DNA of 64,000 bases, taken from the NCBI GenBank assembly GCA_964408805.1, contig CAYPAV010000001.1, forward strand, positions 186,001 through 250,000. Reading direction: 5' to 3'. The position numbers were made by a program, and so were the translations under genes. This document shows positions 1 through 8,921 of the stretch, in pieces. Below the pieces are notes generated by a model. It was given only the letters and a program-made list of their open reading frames with translations, was not told the origin of the DNA and searched no databases. The first letter of the stretch is position 1. The number at the start of each line of letters is the position of its first letter. The stretch comes from CAYPAV01 sp964408805 (GTDB taxonomy: Bacteria; Pseudomonadota; Alphaproteobacteria; UBA8366).

Positions 1-865
1 CGTCGTAGCGCTCGGCCCAAAGATGATGTCCGTCCTCGCAATCAATCAGCTGCGCCGATAGGCGCACATTGTTGCCGGCCTTGCGGACACTGCCCTCCAG
101 TACGTATTGCACGCCCAATTCGGCACCCACCGCGCGGATGTCGACCGATCGGCCCTTGTAGACAAAGCTTGAATTCCGCGCGATCACGAAGAGATGACGA
201 ATCTTGGATAGGGTCGTCAGAATGTCTTCGACCACACCGTCGACGAAGAACTCCTGTTCCGGATCGCCCGACATATTATCGAATGGCAAAACCGCGATAG
301 AGGGTTTGTCGGGGAGAACCAATTCCGTTGTATCGCCCTTCGGCTGTCCCGATGTTGGCCGCACAATGGCAACTTTGTAAACACGCACCGGCGCCGAAAC
401 GTTCTTGACCTCATGCTCGCCCAAATCCTCGAATTGGTGGTCGAGCCGGTTGCGCACCTGGTCGTAGACGCCGCCTGAAATAGAGATGCCGCCGGGATCG
501 GCCAGCGCCTCGATGCGCGCCGCTATATTGACGCCTTCCCCGTGGATATCCTCCCCGTCATCGATTACGTCGCCGATATTTATGCCCATACGAAAATCAA
601 GCGGGCTCGCGGCCAGACCTTCCTGCATGTCGATGGCGCACTCGACCGCTTGTTGGACCGTCGGGAACTCGGAGAGGAAACCGTCGCCGGTGTGCTTTAC
701 GATCCGCCCCGAATGGTCGGCGATCGCGGGGTCGATAATGTCGGTCCGCGCGGATTTCCATGCCGCAACGGTGCCTTCCGTATCTTGTTCGACGAGCCGG
801 GTATATCCCGCGACATCGGCCGCCAGGATCGCCGATAGCCGTCTTTGCCGCCCGTCATCAGTCAT
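1..865 (-). CDS. Class III adenylate/guanylate cyclase with TolB-like domain (partial, cut by left edge)
   Basis: I read an open frame on the minus strand from ATG at 865 to the window edge, about 288 codons with no stop. The first ~165 residues are a class III nucleotide cyclase domain: a metal-binding Asp in AADVAGYT near the start, HTGDGFLSEF around residue 63, and GEGVNIAARIEAL around residue 113. A second domain starts with SIAVLPFDNMSGD, the usual opening of the TolB-like region found after cyclase domains in alphaproteobacterial signalling proteins; TPR repeats often follow it, but here they would lie outside the window. An in-frame TGA lies 21 bases upstream of the ATG and a GGGAG precedes it, so this start is good. 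It probably makes cAMP in response to an unknown signal. The C-terminus is not visible. Confidence 0.88.
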   Translation of the reverse strand, partial: MTDDGRQRRLSAILAADVAGYTRLVEQDTEGTVAAWKSARTDIIDPAIADHSGRIVKHTGDGFLSEFPTVQQAVECAIDMQEGLAASPLDFRMGINIGDVIDDGEDIHGEGVNIAARIEALADPGGISISGGVYDQVRNRLDHQFEDLGEHEVKNVSAPVRVYKVAIVRPTSGQPKGDTTELVLPDKPSIAVLPFDNMSGDPEQEFFVDGVVEDILTTLSKIRHLFVIARNSSFVYKGRSVDIRAVGAELGVQYVLEGSVRKAGNNVRLSAQLIDCEDGHHLWAERYD

Positions 866-981
866 CGAATGTGTCGGCTCCCGTCAGGTCGCGGCTATTT
901 TATGGATTTCGCTGCATTGAGGCCAATGTGCACAACAGAGCCGACGAATTCCGGGGCCCGATCCCCGTTCCCGAAGAAATC

Positions 982-2040
982 CTACTCTGCCATTTTCAAG
1001 GTACGATAGCGGACGCCGGCCCGTTCGCGGCCTTCCTGCCCATCGATGCCGCCGCGGCCGCCTTCATTCTCATAGATCTGAAGTTCCTTCACTTCGGGTC
1101 GCTTATTCGGTACGTCGAGCCACAGGCGCATGAGATGCCGCCGGTCCTGCCCCGCTTCGCCGTTTTCGAATTTGGTTCTGGCATGCAAGGTGGTCCGGTT
1201 GTTCATGAAAAGCGCATCGCCCCGTTCTAGACGAAACCGGCAGCTTTGCTCGCGAGCGCAGGCATCAAACGTGTCAAGGGCGGCGAGTTCATCCGCGCTC
1301 AACGGAATGCCACTTTCTTCCACGGCCGATTGCAAAATCTCCCGCACATAGAAGATGCTGAGATGACCATCCTGTTTGGAGAACACTGGAATTCGGTGCG
1401 GTGTGATCGGTTCCGTCGTCGGCGCCTGCTCGCCGCGCCGGTGATAGTGGAATCCTCGATATAGAATGGGCAAGTATTCAGGATTTTCGGCGGCGATCTG
1501 GTTGTGAATGGCGAAAGCATTAGCGATGAGCGACACGCCGCCGGCAGCCGCCGGCCGGTAGCAAAGAAGTGCGACCACCTGAGCGATGTCCGTATGCAGC
1601 CGCAACGACCGCGCCGTGGTATAGCCGCGCGCGATCTCTTCCTCGCCGGGCTTGGTGAGGTCGACGACATGCCCCAGCACGTCGCCCAGCGCGCTCTGCG
1701 ACAAGGCGACGCCGAAATGCGTGCCGATGCCCCAATACATCTTCGCGATATCATCGGCATCAAGGCGATCGGCGGGCAAGCCGCGAAAGACGATCACGCC
1801 ACGCCCAAACATCAGCTCTTCCAGAATCTCGGCGAAATCAGCGTCCAAGCTCGGATGCCGGAAGTGTTCCGGCTTGATATCCGCAAGCGCGACGCCGTCT
1901 CGCTTGACGGAGTCGAGGCACTCTTCCAAAGCGGCCAAATGCGCCGGGGTCAAATGAAACGAAATGTCCTCGACGCTTTCGATGTCGGATGCGGTCCAGG
2001 CTTGCGGCGCCGAGAATGTTTCCGCGGCAGTCATCGTCAT
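982..2040 (-). CDS. TauD/TfdA-family Fe(II)/2-oxoglutarate-dependent dioxygenase
   Basis: A 352-residue protein with the jelly-roll dioxygenase signature of the TauD/clavaminate synthase-like family. The HxD iron ligands are H149 and D151 in RLHTDIAQ, the distal iron ligand is H286 in TTLHARTK, and Arg residues around 300-305 probably hold 2-oxoglutarate. The family couples 2-oxoglutarate decarboxylation to hydroxylation of a small acid, sulfonate or betaine; the substrate cannot be read from sequence. GGAGA precedes the ATG at 2040 by about 8 bases. The Rieske oxygenase gene lies 137 bases upstream on the same strand, so the two may act in one oxidative pathway. No transporter or regulator is adjacent. 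Confidence 0.88.
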   Translation of the reverse strand: MTMTAAETFSAPQAWTASDIESVEDISFHLTPAHLAALEECLDSVKRDGVALADIKPEHFRHPSLDADFAEILEELMFGRGVIVFRGLPADRLDADDIAKMYWGIGTHFGVALSQSALGDVLGHVVDLTKPGEEEIARGYTTARSLRLHTDIAQVVALLCYRPAAAGGVSLIANAFAIHNQIAAENPEYLPILYRGFHYHRRGEQAPTTEPITPHRIPVFSKQDGHLSIFYVREILQSAVEESGIPLSADELAALDTFDACAREQSCRFRLERGDALFMNNRTTLHARTKFENGEAGQDRRHLMRLWLDVPNKRPEVKELQIYENEGGRGGIDGQEGRERAGVRYRTLKMAE

Positions 2041-2177
2041 GATCGTCTCCAGATACCAAATCCGTCCGGCGGAGCCGGGCCAGCCCTGTTATTCCTAGCA
2101 ATGATCTCGTTGGATCGAGGGAAGTCCAGCAGATTGTGCCAAAGCCTGTCCGGACAGCACCCGCCGCGGCGCGCGGC

Positions 2178-3398
2178 CTAGTCCTGCATCGTGTCCAGGA
2201 GCTGCTTTTGGAAATGGTGGACGTTGCTCTCCCACACCGGCGAAAACACCACGTCGTCGGCGACCGGCGAGTGACGGGCGATCTGCTGCTCTTCCCAGAT
2301 CCAGAAATCCTGGCTGCGAATGCCGTCCCGGCCCGTCGAGGAGCGAGACTTGCCGAGCCAACGATCCAATACCTGCTTGCGGGCGGGGGCATATTTCCGG
2401 CCCTTCACCGCGTCCCCGACGAAGAAGAAGCCGAGTTTCGCGATCGAGCGGTCAGGCGCGATGGGGTCGATAATCACCGATGCCAAATAGTTGTCCATCA
2501 CCGTCACGGTGACGTTCGGAAAAAGGACGCTTGTCGACAACGTCCGCTCGGCCCCGGGCGCCATCGGGATCTGCGGTAGGGCATGTTTAACGTCGCCCTT
2601 GCCGCCGCTGTTGCGGCGCGGCGGCCGGCCCTTCCGCGCCTTCAGGGTCACGAAGCTGTCTTGTTGCAATGATTCGGTCCACGGCCGCCCGGTCTTCAGT
2701 TCCAGATCGTCCGACATCTTGGTGAAGATACCCTTGTGGACCCAAATGTGATGATAGGTCTCCCAATTGTCGTTCTGCAGCTTCCAATTCGCCTTGAATT
2801 CCCAGTCAACGCGCTTGTTGATTCCGGTGGCACTTAGGTCGGCGCCCTCGATCAAATCCGCGAACGGTTTCACGTGCTGTTCGATGGGCGAGGCGTTGCC
2901 GTCGAGATTGATGAAGATCCAATGATGCCAGACCGCGCAGCGCACCGGCGCGAGGCCGAATTTGCACCGGTCCAGATCCGTGTCGCGCCCGTCCTTCGTA
3001 CCGTCGAAAAAGGGGATCGAGATGAGGTCGCCGTCGAGATCCCAAGCCCAGGCATGATACGGACAGGTCAACGACTTCAAGCCCTTCTCCGGCCGAGTCA
3101 GAACGGTCGAGGCGCGGTGGCGGCAGACATTGTGGTACGCCTTGATCTCACCCTTGTTGTTGCGCACCAGGATGATCGGCAGCTTGCCGACGGTGATCGG
3201 TATCGCGTCGCCCGGCTTGGGAATGTCGGCTTCGAAACCCACCCCCATCCAGGTGCGCGGGAAGAACCGTTCCTGTTCGAGCTCGAAAAATTCCTGGCTC
3301 GTATAGGCCGCCCCCGGCAACCCCCTTGCCGTCTCGATCGGCCGTCGCACCGCCGCGACGACCTTCTTGCCGAGGATCTGCTCAACCGTCCGTGTCAT
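2178..3398 (-). CDS. Rieske non-heme iron oxygenase, catalytic alpha subunit
   Basis: A 406-residue ring-hydroxylating-oxygenase-type subunit. The Rieske [2Fe-2S] ligands are visible as C92-x-H94 and C112-x2-H115 (VCRHR, TCPYHAW). The mononuclear iron site fits E213-x2-H216-x4-H221 within NDNWETYHHIWVH. Two-domain architecture and length are normal for the family, which includes carnitine and choline/betaine-type monooxygenases as well as aromatic dioxygenases. There is no beta subunit, ferredoxin or reductase next to it, so electrons must come from a partner encoded elsewhere. It sits upstream of the TauD-like gene and just downstream of pheA in the same direction, with only 12 bases between it and pheA. 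Substrate unknown. Confidence 0.9.
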   Translation of the reverse strand: MTRTVEQILGKKVVAAVRRPIETARGLPGAAYTSQEFFELEQERFFPRTWMGVGFEADIPKPGDAIPITVGKLPIILVRNNKGEIKAYHNVCRHRASTVLTRPEKGLKSLTCPYHAWAWDLDGDLISIPFFDGTKDGRDTDLDRCKFGLAPVRCAVWHHWIFINLDGNASPIEQHVKPFADLIEGADLSATGINKRVDWEFKANWKLQNDNWETYHHIWVHKGIFTKMSDDLELKTGRPWTESLQQDSFVTLKARKGRPPRRNSGGKGDVKHALPQIPMAPGAERTLSTSVLFPNVTVTVMDNYLASVIIDPIAPDRSIAKLGFFFVGDAVKGRKYAPARKQVLDRWLGKSRSSTGRDGIRSQDFWIWEEQQIARHSPVADDVVFSPVWESNVHHFQKQLLDTMQD

Positions 3399-3410
3399 CG
3401 TCCATTCCCC

Positions 3411-4286
3411 TCAGCTTTCCGCGCCGTCCCAGCGATGCCGGTCGGCCGGATAGACGCCGAGTATGTGCACTTCCCGGCTGAAGAAGCCGAGTTCCTCGAG
3501 CGCGAGCCGTACCGGCGTGTGATCCGGGTGGCCGTCGATATCGGCATAGAATTCCGTCGCCACGAAGGCGCCGCCGACCATATAAGATTCGAGCTTGGTC
3601 ATATTGACGCCGTTGGTCGCGAAGCCGCCAAGACACTTGTAAAGGGCGGCCGGCACGTTGCGGACCCGGAAGATGAAGGTGGTGATCACCGGACCGTCGT
3701 TGGCTTCAGGATCGATCGGTTCCTTCGCCATGATCAGGAACCGGGTGGTGTTGTGGGCATCATCCTCGACATCGCGGCGGAGCGACACCAGGCCATAGGT
3801 CTCACCGGCGAGCTCGGAGGCGATGGCGCCGCGCGTCGGATCGTTGAGCTCGCTCACCTCCTTTGCCGCCCCCGCCGTATCGGCGTGGACGACCGGGGTG
3901 AATTCATGCTCGCGGAACATGCGTCGGCATTGCGAGAGTGCATGAACATGGCTGTGAACCGTCTTCAGGCTCTCCAGCGTGGCCCCTTTCGGCGCCAGAA
4001 GCCGGTGGTTTACCCGCTGGAAATGCTCGCCGATGATATGCAGGCCGGAATTCGGCAGCAGATGGTGGATATCGGCGACACGCCCCGCGACCGAGTTCTC
4101 GATCGGGATCATCGCCAGTGTCGCGGCATCCTCATGGACGGCTTGAAAGACGTCTTCGAACGCGGCGCAGGGCATTGTTTCCATGGATGGATCGACCGCC
4201 CGGCAGGCCATGTCGGAATAGGCGCCGGGCAAGCCTTGAAAGGCAATCTTCTTATCCGCTGTCATCTCTTCGGCGTCCGAATTCAA
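3411..4286 (-). CDS. pheA: Prephenate dehydratase
   Basis: Converts prephenate to phenylpyruvate, the committed step of phenylalanine synthesis, in the cytoplasm. The catalytic PDT domain covers roughly residues 12-190, opening with IAFQGLPGAYS and including the TTRF motif (HNTTRFLIMA) that carries the catalytic Thr. An ACT domain follows (about 200-275; LESYM, HTPVRLALEELG) and is the usual site of Phe feedback inhibition. There is no chorismate mutase domain, as is common in alphaproteobacteria. The longest reading starts with TTG at 4286, overlapping the kdsB stop as TTGA; ATG at 4265 (MTADKKIAF), preceded by GAAGAG, is an alternative. The kdsB-pheA order beside a cytochrome c is typical of the class. 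Confidence 0.95.
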   Translation of the reverse strand: MNSDAEEMTADKKIAFQGLPGAYSDMACRAVDPSMETMPCAAFEDVFQAVHEDAATLAMIPIENSVAGRVADIHHLLPNSGLHIIGEHFQRVNHRLLAPKGATLESLKTVHSHVHALSQCRRMFREHEFTPVVHADTAGAAKEVSELNDPTRGAIASELAGETYGLVSLRRDVEDDAHNTTRFLIMAKEPIDPEANDGPVITTFIFRVRNVPAALYKCLGGFATNGVNMTKLESYMVGGAFVATEFYADIDGHPDHTPVRLALEELGFFSREVHILGVYPADRHRWDGAES

Positions 4287-5026
4287 GCTTGAAGGATCGC
4301 GCGGGCCCGCGCGAGGTCGGCCGGAGTATCGACACCGAGTGGAACCGTGTCAACGAGCGCCACATCGATCCGCATCCCGGCTTCGAGCGCGCGCAGCTGC
4401 TCCAGTTTCTCGCGGCGCTCGAGAACACCGGGAGGGAGCGCGACGAAGCGTTCGAGGGCCGCCCGGCGATAGGCATAGAGCCCGATATGATGGTAGAGCG
4501 GCCCCTCGCCCGAGGGCGCCGTCGCGCGAGTGAAATAAAGCGCTCGGCCGCTGCGAGCACCTTCCGCCAATCCCACCACCGCCTTCACCACGTTCGGATT
4601 GGATCGTTCCTCAGGATCGACGATCTCGGCCGCGATGGTGGCGATATCGACGTCTTCTTCCGAAAGCGGTGCCAGGGCGGCGCGAATCGTCTCGGGCTCG
4701 ATCGTCGGCAGATCTCCTTGCACGTTGACCACCGCGTCATGGCTGCACTCCGGATCGACCCGTTGCAGCGCCTCGAATATGCGATCCGAACCCGAAGGGT
4801 GATCCGGATCCGTCAGCACCGCCTCGCCCCCGGCGCCGGCGACCGCATCTCTGATCACCGGTTCGGCCGCCGCGACGACGACCCGTCCGACCTCCGCCGC
4901 CCGCGCCCGACGCCAGACATGGACGATCATCGGCTCGCCGGCGATCTCCTGCATGACCTTGTCGGCAAGGCGCGTCGATCCGAGGCGGGCCGGAATTAGG
5001 ATTATCGGGTTCGTGGGCGTGCTCAT
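4283..5026 (-). CDS. kdsB: 3-deoxy-manno-octulosonate cytidylyltransferase (CMP-KDO synthetase)
   Basis: Activates KDO with CTP to give CMP-KDO for the lipopolysaccharide inner core. The 247-residue protein has the nucleotidyltransferase opening IPARLGSTRL (about 11-20), TDPDHPSGSDRI, the NVQGDLP metal-binding segment, HHIGLYAYR and the closing GVDTPADL. Length matches the family. It overlaps pheA by four bases and is divergent from the cytochrome c gene across about 200 bases. No clear Shine-Dalgarno sequence stands out before the ATG at 5026. Confidence 0.95.
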   Translation of the reverse strand: MSTPTNPIILIPARLGSTRLADKVMQEIAGEPMIVHVWRRARAAEVGRVVVAAAEPVIRDAVAGAGGEAVLTDPDHPSGSDRIFEALQRVDPECSHDAVVNVQGDLPTIEPETIRAALAPLSEEDVDIATIAAEIVDPEERSNPNVVKAVVGLAEGARSGRALYFTRATAPSGEGPLYHHIGLYAYRRAALERFVALPPGVLERREKLEQLRALEAGMRIDVALVDTVPLGVDTPADLARARAILQA

Positions 5027-5224
5027 CCGTCTTTCGGAAGGGGCCGGCGGGCCCGCTAGGGCGTTGGGATCGGCTCAATTCAGTTGGACCGCAGCTTATA
5101 CCGCCCCGGTCGGCCCTGGAACCGCAAATTAAGCACCGCGCCAGATGCGAGACTGTACAGACGTTTTGAAATCCGGCATTTTATGGCCCGGTCGAGGTAT
5201 TTGAGCGGTGGAGGGTCCGGTTCG

Positions 5225-5767
5225 ATGAATAACGATCCGCTGTTAATGAATAAGATTGCCGGTGCGATATTGAGCGCCACCCTGTTGGCGATAGTGACGG
5301 GTTTCATCGCGCACTTAATCTATCAGCCGGAAACTCTGGCCAAACCGGCCTATGCGATTGCCGCGGCGGTACCGGCGCCGGCGGCGGCGGCGGCGAAAGC
5401 GCCCGCCGGTCCGGAGCCCGTGGTCGGCCTCCTGGCCGGCGCCGATGCGGCGGCGGGAAAGTCGGGCGCCAAGAAATGCGTGGCGTGTCACAGCTTCAAG
5501 AAGGGCGGGCCGAAAAAGGTCGGACCCAATCTCTGGAACATGGTCGGCGCGAAGCAGGCAGGTGTCTCCGGTTACAAGTATTCCGGCGCCTTCAAGGGCC
5601 TGGCGGGCAGTTGGAGCTATGCCGAACTGAACAAGTTCCTCTTTAAGCCGAAGGCTTACGTCAAGGGCACCAAGATGTCCTTCGCCGGGTTGAAGAAGGC
5701 CAAGGACCGGGCCAACATGATCGCCTATTTGAGATCGTTGAGCGACAATCCGAAACCCTTGCCCTGA
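5225..5767 (+). CDS. cycM: Membrane-anchored c-type cytochrome (CycM/c552-like)
   Basis: A 180-residue protein with one N-terminal membrane anchor (about 9-33, uncleaved), an Ala/Pro-rich linker (about 43-65) and one class I cytochrome c domain. The heme attachment site is C85-V-A-C88-H89, and M151 in GTKMSFAGL is the likely sixth ligand. Known CycM-type proteins pass electrons from the bc1 complex to cytochrome oxidase at the periplasmic face. I chose ATG at 5225 because a GGAGGG lies about 10 bases upstream; an in-frame extension to 5084 would add an N-terminal stretch that looks non-coding. A strong terminator follows. Divergent from kdsB. Confidence 0.9.
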   Translation: MNNDPLLMNKIAGAILSATLLAIVTGFIAHLIYQPETLAKPAYAIAAAVPAPAAAAAKAPAGPEPVVGLLAGADAAAGKSGAKKCVACHSFKKGGPKKVGPNLWNMVGAKQAGVSGYKYSGAFKGLAGSWSYAELNKFLFKPKAYVKGTKMSFAGLKKAKDRANMIAYLRSLSDNPKPLP

Positions 5768-5789
5768 CATGGTCCAAGGGGTTAATCGA

Positions 5790-5815
5790 AGGGGCGGCCG
5801 GGCCGCCCCTTTTTG
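5790..5815 (+). terminator. Rho-independent terminator after cytochrome c gene
   Basis: A GC-rich perfect inverted repeat (AGGGGCGGCC / GGCCGCCCCT) is followed at once by a short T run. It starts 22 bases after the cytochrome c stop codon and before the hisN-like start at 5833, so it should end cytochrome transcription. Confidence 0.85.
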
Positions 5816-5832
5816 ATTGCGGGTCACCCATC

Positions 5833-6612
5833 ATGAGCGACACTTGTCCCGAGGAATTCGTCGAACTCGCGGAACGCCTGGCCAATATCGCGGCTGCCGT
5901 CACACGCCGCTATTTTCGCGGCGATTTCGCGATCGAGGACAAGGCGGACGAAACCCCTGTCACCACCGCAGACCGGGAAGCCGAAGCGGCGATTCGGGCC
6001 ATTCTTTCACGCGAGGTGCCGGACCACGGCATCCTCGGCGAGGAATTCGAGGCGGTGCGGGACGACGCGGAATTTGCCTGGGTGATCGACCCGATCGACG
6101 GCACCAAGGCCTTCGCCGAGGGCATTCCCGTATTTACCACGCTGCTGGCGCTTCTCCAAAGCGGACGGCCGATCCTGGGGTTGATCGACCAGCCGATCCT
6201 CGGTGAGCGCTGGGTCGGTGCCGCGGGCCGACCGACCACGCTCAACGGATCGCCGGTGCAAACACGGGCGGGCGGGCAACTCCCGAAAGTGGCGGTACAC
6301 GCGACCACGCCCGAGATGTTCGAGGGCAATGACGCCGCGCGCTTCGAACGCCTTGCCTCGGCGGCACGGTATCGGCGCTTCGGCACCGATTGCTATGCCT
6401 ACGGTCTGCTCGCCTCGGGCCACGTCCGTTTGATCGCGGAGGCACAGATGAAAATCCATGATTATTTGCCCGTGGTCGCGGTGGTCGAACAGGCAGGCGG
6501 CGTCATCACCGACTGGCGGGGCGCGCCGCTTGGGCTCGACAATGACGGAACGGTGCTGGCCGCCGCCGACCCGGGCCTGCACCGAGCGGCGCTCGACACC
6601 CTCAACGGCTAG
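5833..6612 (+). CDS. hisN: Inositol-monophosphatase-family phosphatase, probable histidinol-phosphatase
   Basis: A 259-residue member of the Mg2+/Li+-dependent IMPase superfamily. Metal ligands are seen in GEE (70-71), in DPIDGT (D86, D89) and in IHDYLPVV (about 215), the last placed as the family's third Asp motif. Sequence style (YRRFGTDCYAYGLLASGHVRLIAEA) resembles the alphaproteobacterial HisN histidinol-phosphatases, which do the penultimate dephosphorylation step of histidine synthesis; an inositol- or other sugar-phosphate phosphatase remains possible. It has its own start after the 5790-5815 terminator, and its last four bases overlap the end of a convergent small gene. Confidence 0.85.
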   Translation: MSDTCPEEFVELAERLANIAAAVTRRYFRGDFAIEDKADETPVTTADREAEAAIRAILSREVPDHGILGEEFEAVRDDAEFAWVIDPIDGTKAFAEGIPVFTTLLALLQSGRPILGLIDQPILGERWVGAAGRPTTLNGSPVQTRAGGQLPKVAVHATTPEMFEGNDAARFERLASAARYRRFGTDCYAYGLLASGHVRLIAEAQMKIHDYLPVVAVVEQAGGVITDWRGAPLGLDNDGTVLAAADPGLHRAALDTLNG

Positions 6613-6902
6613 AGATCTTCCTTCTCGCCCTCATCGTCCTCTTCGTCGTCATATAATTGCTCGATCTGGTCGCCGTCCTGGGTCTTGTCGGTCAGATTGG
6701 CCGCCGAATGACGGACGGCGCCCAGAGATTGCTCATCGCTTTTGGGGTGCAGGGAGAGCACGAACTCATCCGCCGGCGCCACGCGGGCCGCATATTCGCG
6801 CGCCGCCGCATGGGATTCGGCCCTGATCTCCTTGGTCAGGGTCAGGCTTTCGCCGGCCGGCGTGGCATAGATGTAATTCGCGATCCAGGTCGTGGCGGCC
6901 AC
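6609..6902 (-). CDS. Small hypothetical protein with acidic C-terminus
   Basis: A 97-residue protein I do not recognise. The first ~60 residues look like a compact alpha/beta fold with many Ala/Glu (WIANYIYATPAGESLTLTKE). The tail is strongly acidic (YDDEEDDEGEKEDL) and could be a flexible charged region. No signal peptide or membrane segment is seen. It is convergent with the hisN-like gene and overlaps its stop by four bases, which leaves no room for a terminator between them. It could be a false gene, but codon use and the Ala/Glu-rich helical look support it moderately. Confidence 0.6.
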   Translation of the reverse strand: MAATTWIANYIYATPAGESLTLTKEIRAESHAAAREYAARVAPADEFVLSLHPKSDEQSLGAVRHSAANLTDKTQDGDQIEQLYDDEEDDEGEKEDL

Positions 6903-7063
6903 ATCTCGCCCCTCGTCGATGGTACCGGAAACGAGTCTAGGCTGGGGCGGGGGCGCTCGTCAAAAAATCGCGAGCGGCCGTTATTCTCCTTGAGCGCGAA
7001 GGTGGCGTCACCAATCTAATCGGCTAAACTCTTCCGTCGCGTTAAACCGCCAAGGCCTCGGGA

Positions 7064-8911
7064 ATGAAAATATTAGAATCCGTCTCGACGTTTCTCCTCG
7101 TCTTCCTGCTCGCGCTCGCGTTCGGCGCGCCTGCAACCGCTGCGGAGATCTATCGCGGCCATGGCCTCGCGATGCATGGCGATCTGAAGTATCCGGCCGG
7201 GTTCAAGCATTTCGAATACGCCAACCCGATGGCGCCGAAGGGCGGCGAGGTTCGCCAGGCGGCAATCGGCGGATACGACACCTTCAATCCTTTCGTCATC
7301 AAGGGCCGGGCGGCGGCGGGAAGCTTCAGCATCTACGACCGGCTGATGGCCAGCGCGGCCGACGAGGCGTTCTCGCAATACGGCCTTCTGGCGGAGACGG
7401 TGGCAACACCCGCCGACCGTTCCTGGGTCGCCTTTACGCTGCGCGAGTCGGCGCGATGGCATGACGGCAAACCGGTCACGGTCGAGGACGTGATCTGGAC
7501 CTTCCAGACCTTGGTCGCCAAGGGCCGGCCCTTCTATCGATTCTATTACGGTGGCGTCGCCAAGGTCGAGAAGACCGGCCCCCGGACCGTCAAGTTCATC
7601 TTCAAGCCGGGCGAGAACCGGGAATTGCCGCTGATTCTGGGTCAGCTCCCAGTGCTGCCGAAACATTATTGGGCGGACAAGGATTTCGCGGCCACGACGC
7701 TGGTGCCGCCGCTCGGCTCCGGCCCCTATCGGATCAAATCCTTCGAGCCCAACCGCAATGTCGTGTTGGAACGGGTCAAGGATTACTGGGCCAGGGATTT
7801 GCCGGTGAAGCGCGGGTTTTCGAATTACGACACGCTCCGCTTTGAATATTATCGTGACACGACGGTGGCGCTCGAGGCGTTCAAGGCCGGCGACACCGAC
7901 ATTCGATTCGAGAACGTCGCCAAGAACTGGGCGACCGCTTATGACTTCCCGGCGGTTCGCAACGGCCTGATCCGAAAAGAGGAGTTTCAACACCGCCGAA
8001 CGGCCGGCATGCAGGGTTTCGTCTTCAACCTCCGGCGCCCGTTGTTCCGGGACCGCATGGTGCGGCGCGCCCTTGCCCTGGCCTTCGATTTCGAATGGTC
8101 GAACAAGGCGCTCTTCCATGGCATGTACACGCGGACGCGTAGCTTTTTCGACAATTCCGAACTCGCGGCCCGGGACCTTCCTTCGGGTGAGGAGAAGGAG
8201 ATCCTGGAGCGGTTGACGTCAAAACTGCCGCCCGAAGTGTTGACGACCGCGTACACTACGCCGAAGACGGCTGGCGACGGCAACAACCGCGCAAATCTAC
8301 GACAAGCAATGAAATTGTTGCGAGGAGCCGGCTGGCAGGTCGACAAGAAGACTCGAAAACTCGTTCACGCTAAGTCCGGCGCCGGATTCGCCTTCGAGGT
8401 GTTATTGATTAGCCCGCTCTTCGAACGGATCGTCCTCCCCTTCAGGAAGAACCTCGCCCGGCTCGGCATCGATGTCGCGGTCCGGACCGTTGATACAGCG
8501 CAATATCGGGAACGCCTGACGGGCTTCGACTATGACATGATCGTCGGCAGCTGGGGACAGTCGCTCTCGCCCGGCAACGAACAGCGAAATTACTGGACCA
8601 CCGAGTCGGCGGATCGGCCGCGAAGCCGGAACCTGACCGGCTTGAAGAACGCCGCCATCGACGAGCTGGTCGAGCTCGTTATCGCCGCGCCGAGCCGGGC
8701 CAGTCTGGTTTCGCGGACGCGCGCCCTCGATCGCGCGCTGCAATGGAGCCATATCGTGGTCCCGCACTGGCATCTTCCCTACGATCGGATCGCATTTTGG
8801 AACAAGTTCGGCCGACCAAAAGTCATCCCGACCACCGGGGCCGCGACCGATGCCTGGTGGATAGACCCCGCGCTGGCGGCGGCGTTGGCGAAAAGCCGCA
8901 AGGCGAAGTGA
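7064..8911 (+). CDS. yejA: ABC transporter periplasmic peptide-binding protein (YejA-like)
   Basis: A 615-residue family 5 extracellular solute-binding protein with a cleavable signal peptide (hydrophobic core about 9-22, likely cut after ATAA near residue 27). The mature start (EIYRGHGLAMHGDLKYPAGFKHFEYANP) and the long length fit the YejA branch, which takes up oligopeptides, including microcin C in enterobacteria. It begins a four-gene operon with two permeases and a double ATPase, 10 bases before the first permease. It would bind substrate in the periplasm and deliver it to YejBE. Confidence 0.93.
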   Translation: MKILESVSTFLLVFLLALAFGAPATAAEIYRGHGLAMHGDLKYPAGFKHFEYANPMAPKGGEVRQAAIGGYDTFNPFVIKGRAAAGSFSIYDRLMASAADEAFSQYGLLAETVATPADRSWVAFTLRESARWHDGKPVTVEDVIWTFQTLVAKGRPFYRFYYGGVAKVEKTGPRTVKFIFKPGENRELPLILGQLPVLPKHYWADKDFAATTLVPPLGSGPYRIKSFEPNRNVVLERVKDYWARDLPVKRGFSNYDTLRFEYYRDTTVALEAFKAGDTDIRFENVAKNWATAYDFPAVRNGLIRKEEFQHRRTAGMQGFVFNLRRPLFRDRMVRRALALAFDFEWSNKALFHGMYTRTRSFFDNSELAARDLPSGEEKEILERLTSKLPPEVLTTAYTTPKTAGDGNNRANLRQAMKLLRGAGWQVDKKTRKLVHAKSGAGFAFEVLLISPLFERIVLPFRKNLARLGIDVAVRTVDTAQYRERLTGFDYDMIVGSWGQSLSPGNEQRNYWTTESADRPRSRNLTGLKNAAIDELVELVIAAPSRASLVSRTRALDRALQWSHIVVPHWHLPYDRIAFWNKFGRPKVIPTTGAATDAWWIDPALAAALAKSRKAK

Positions 8912-8921
8912 CCGCGTTCCC

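Noticed and set aside
2874..4292. Long open frame on the plus strand opposite the Rieske and pheA genes
   Set aside because: It is a shadow of high-GC coding on the minus strand, Arg/His-rich and without family features, while the minus-strand genes have clear catalytic motifs.
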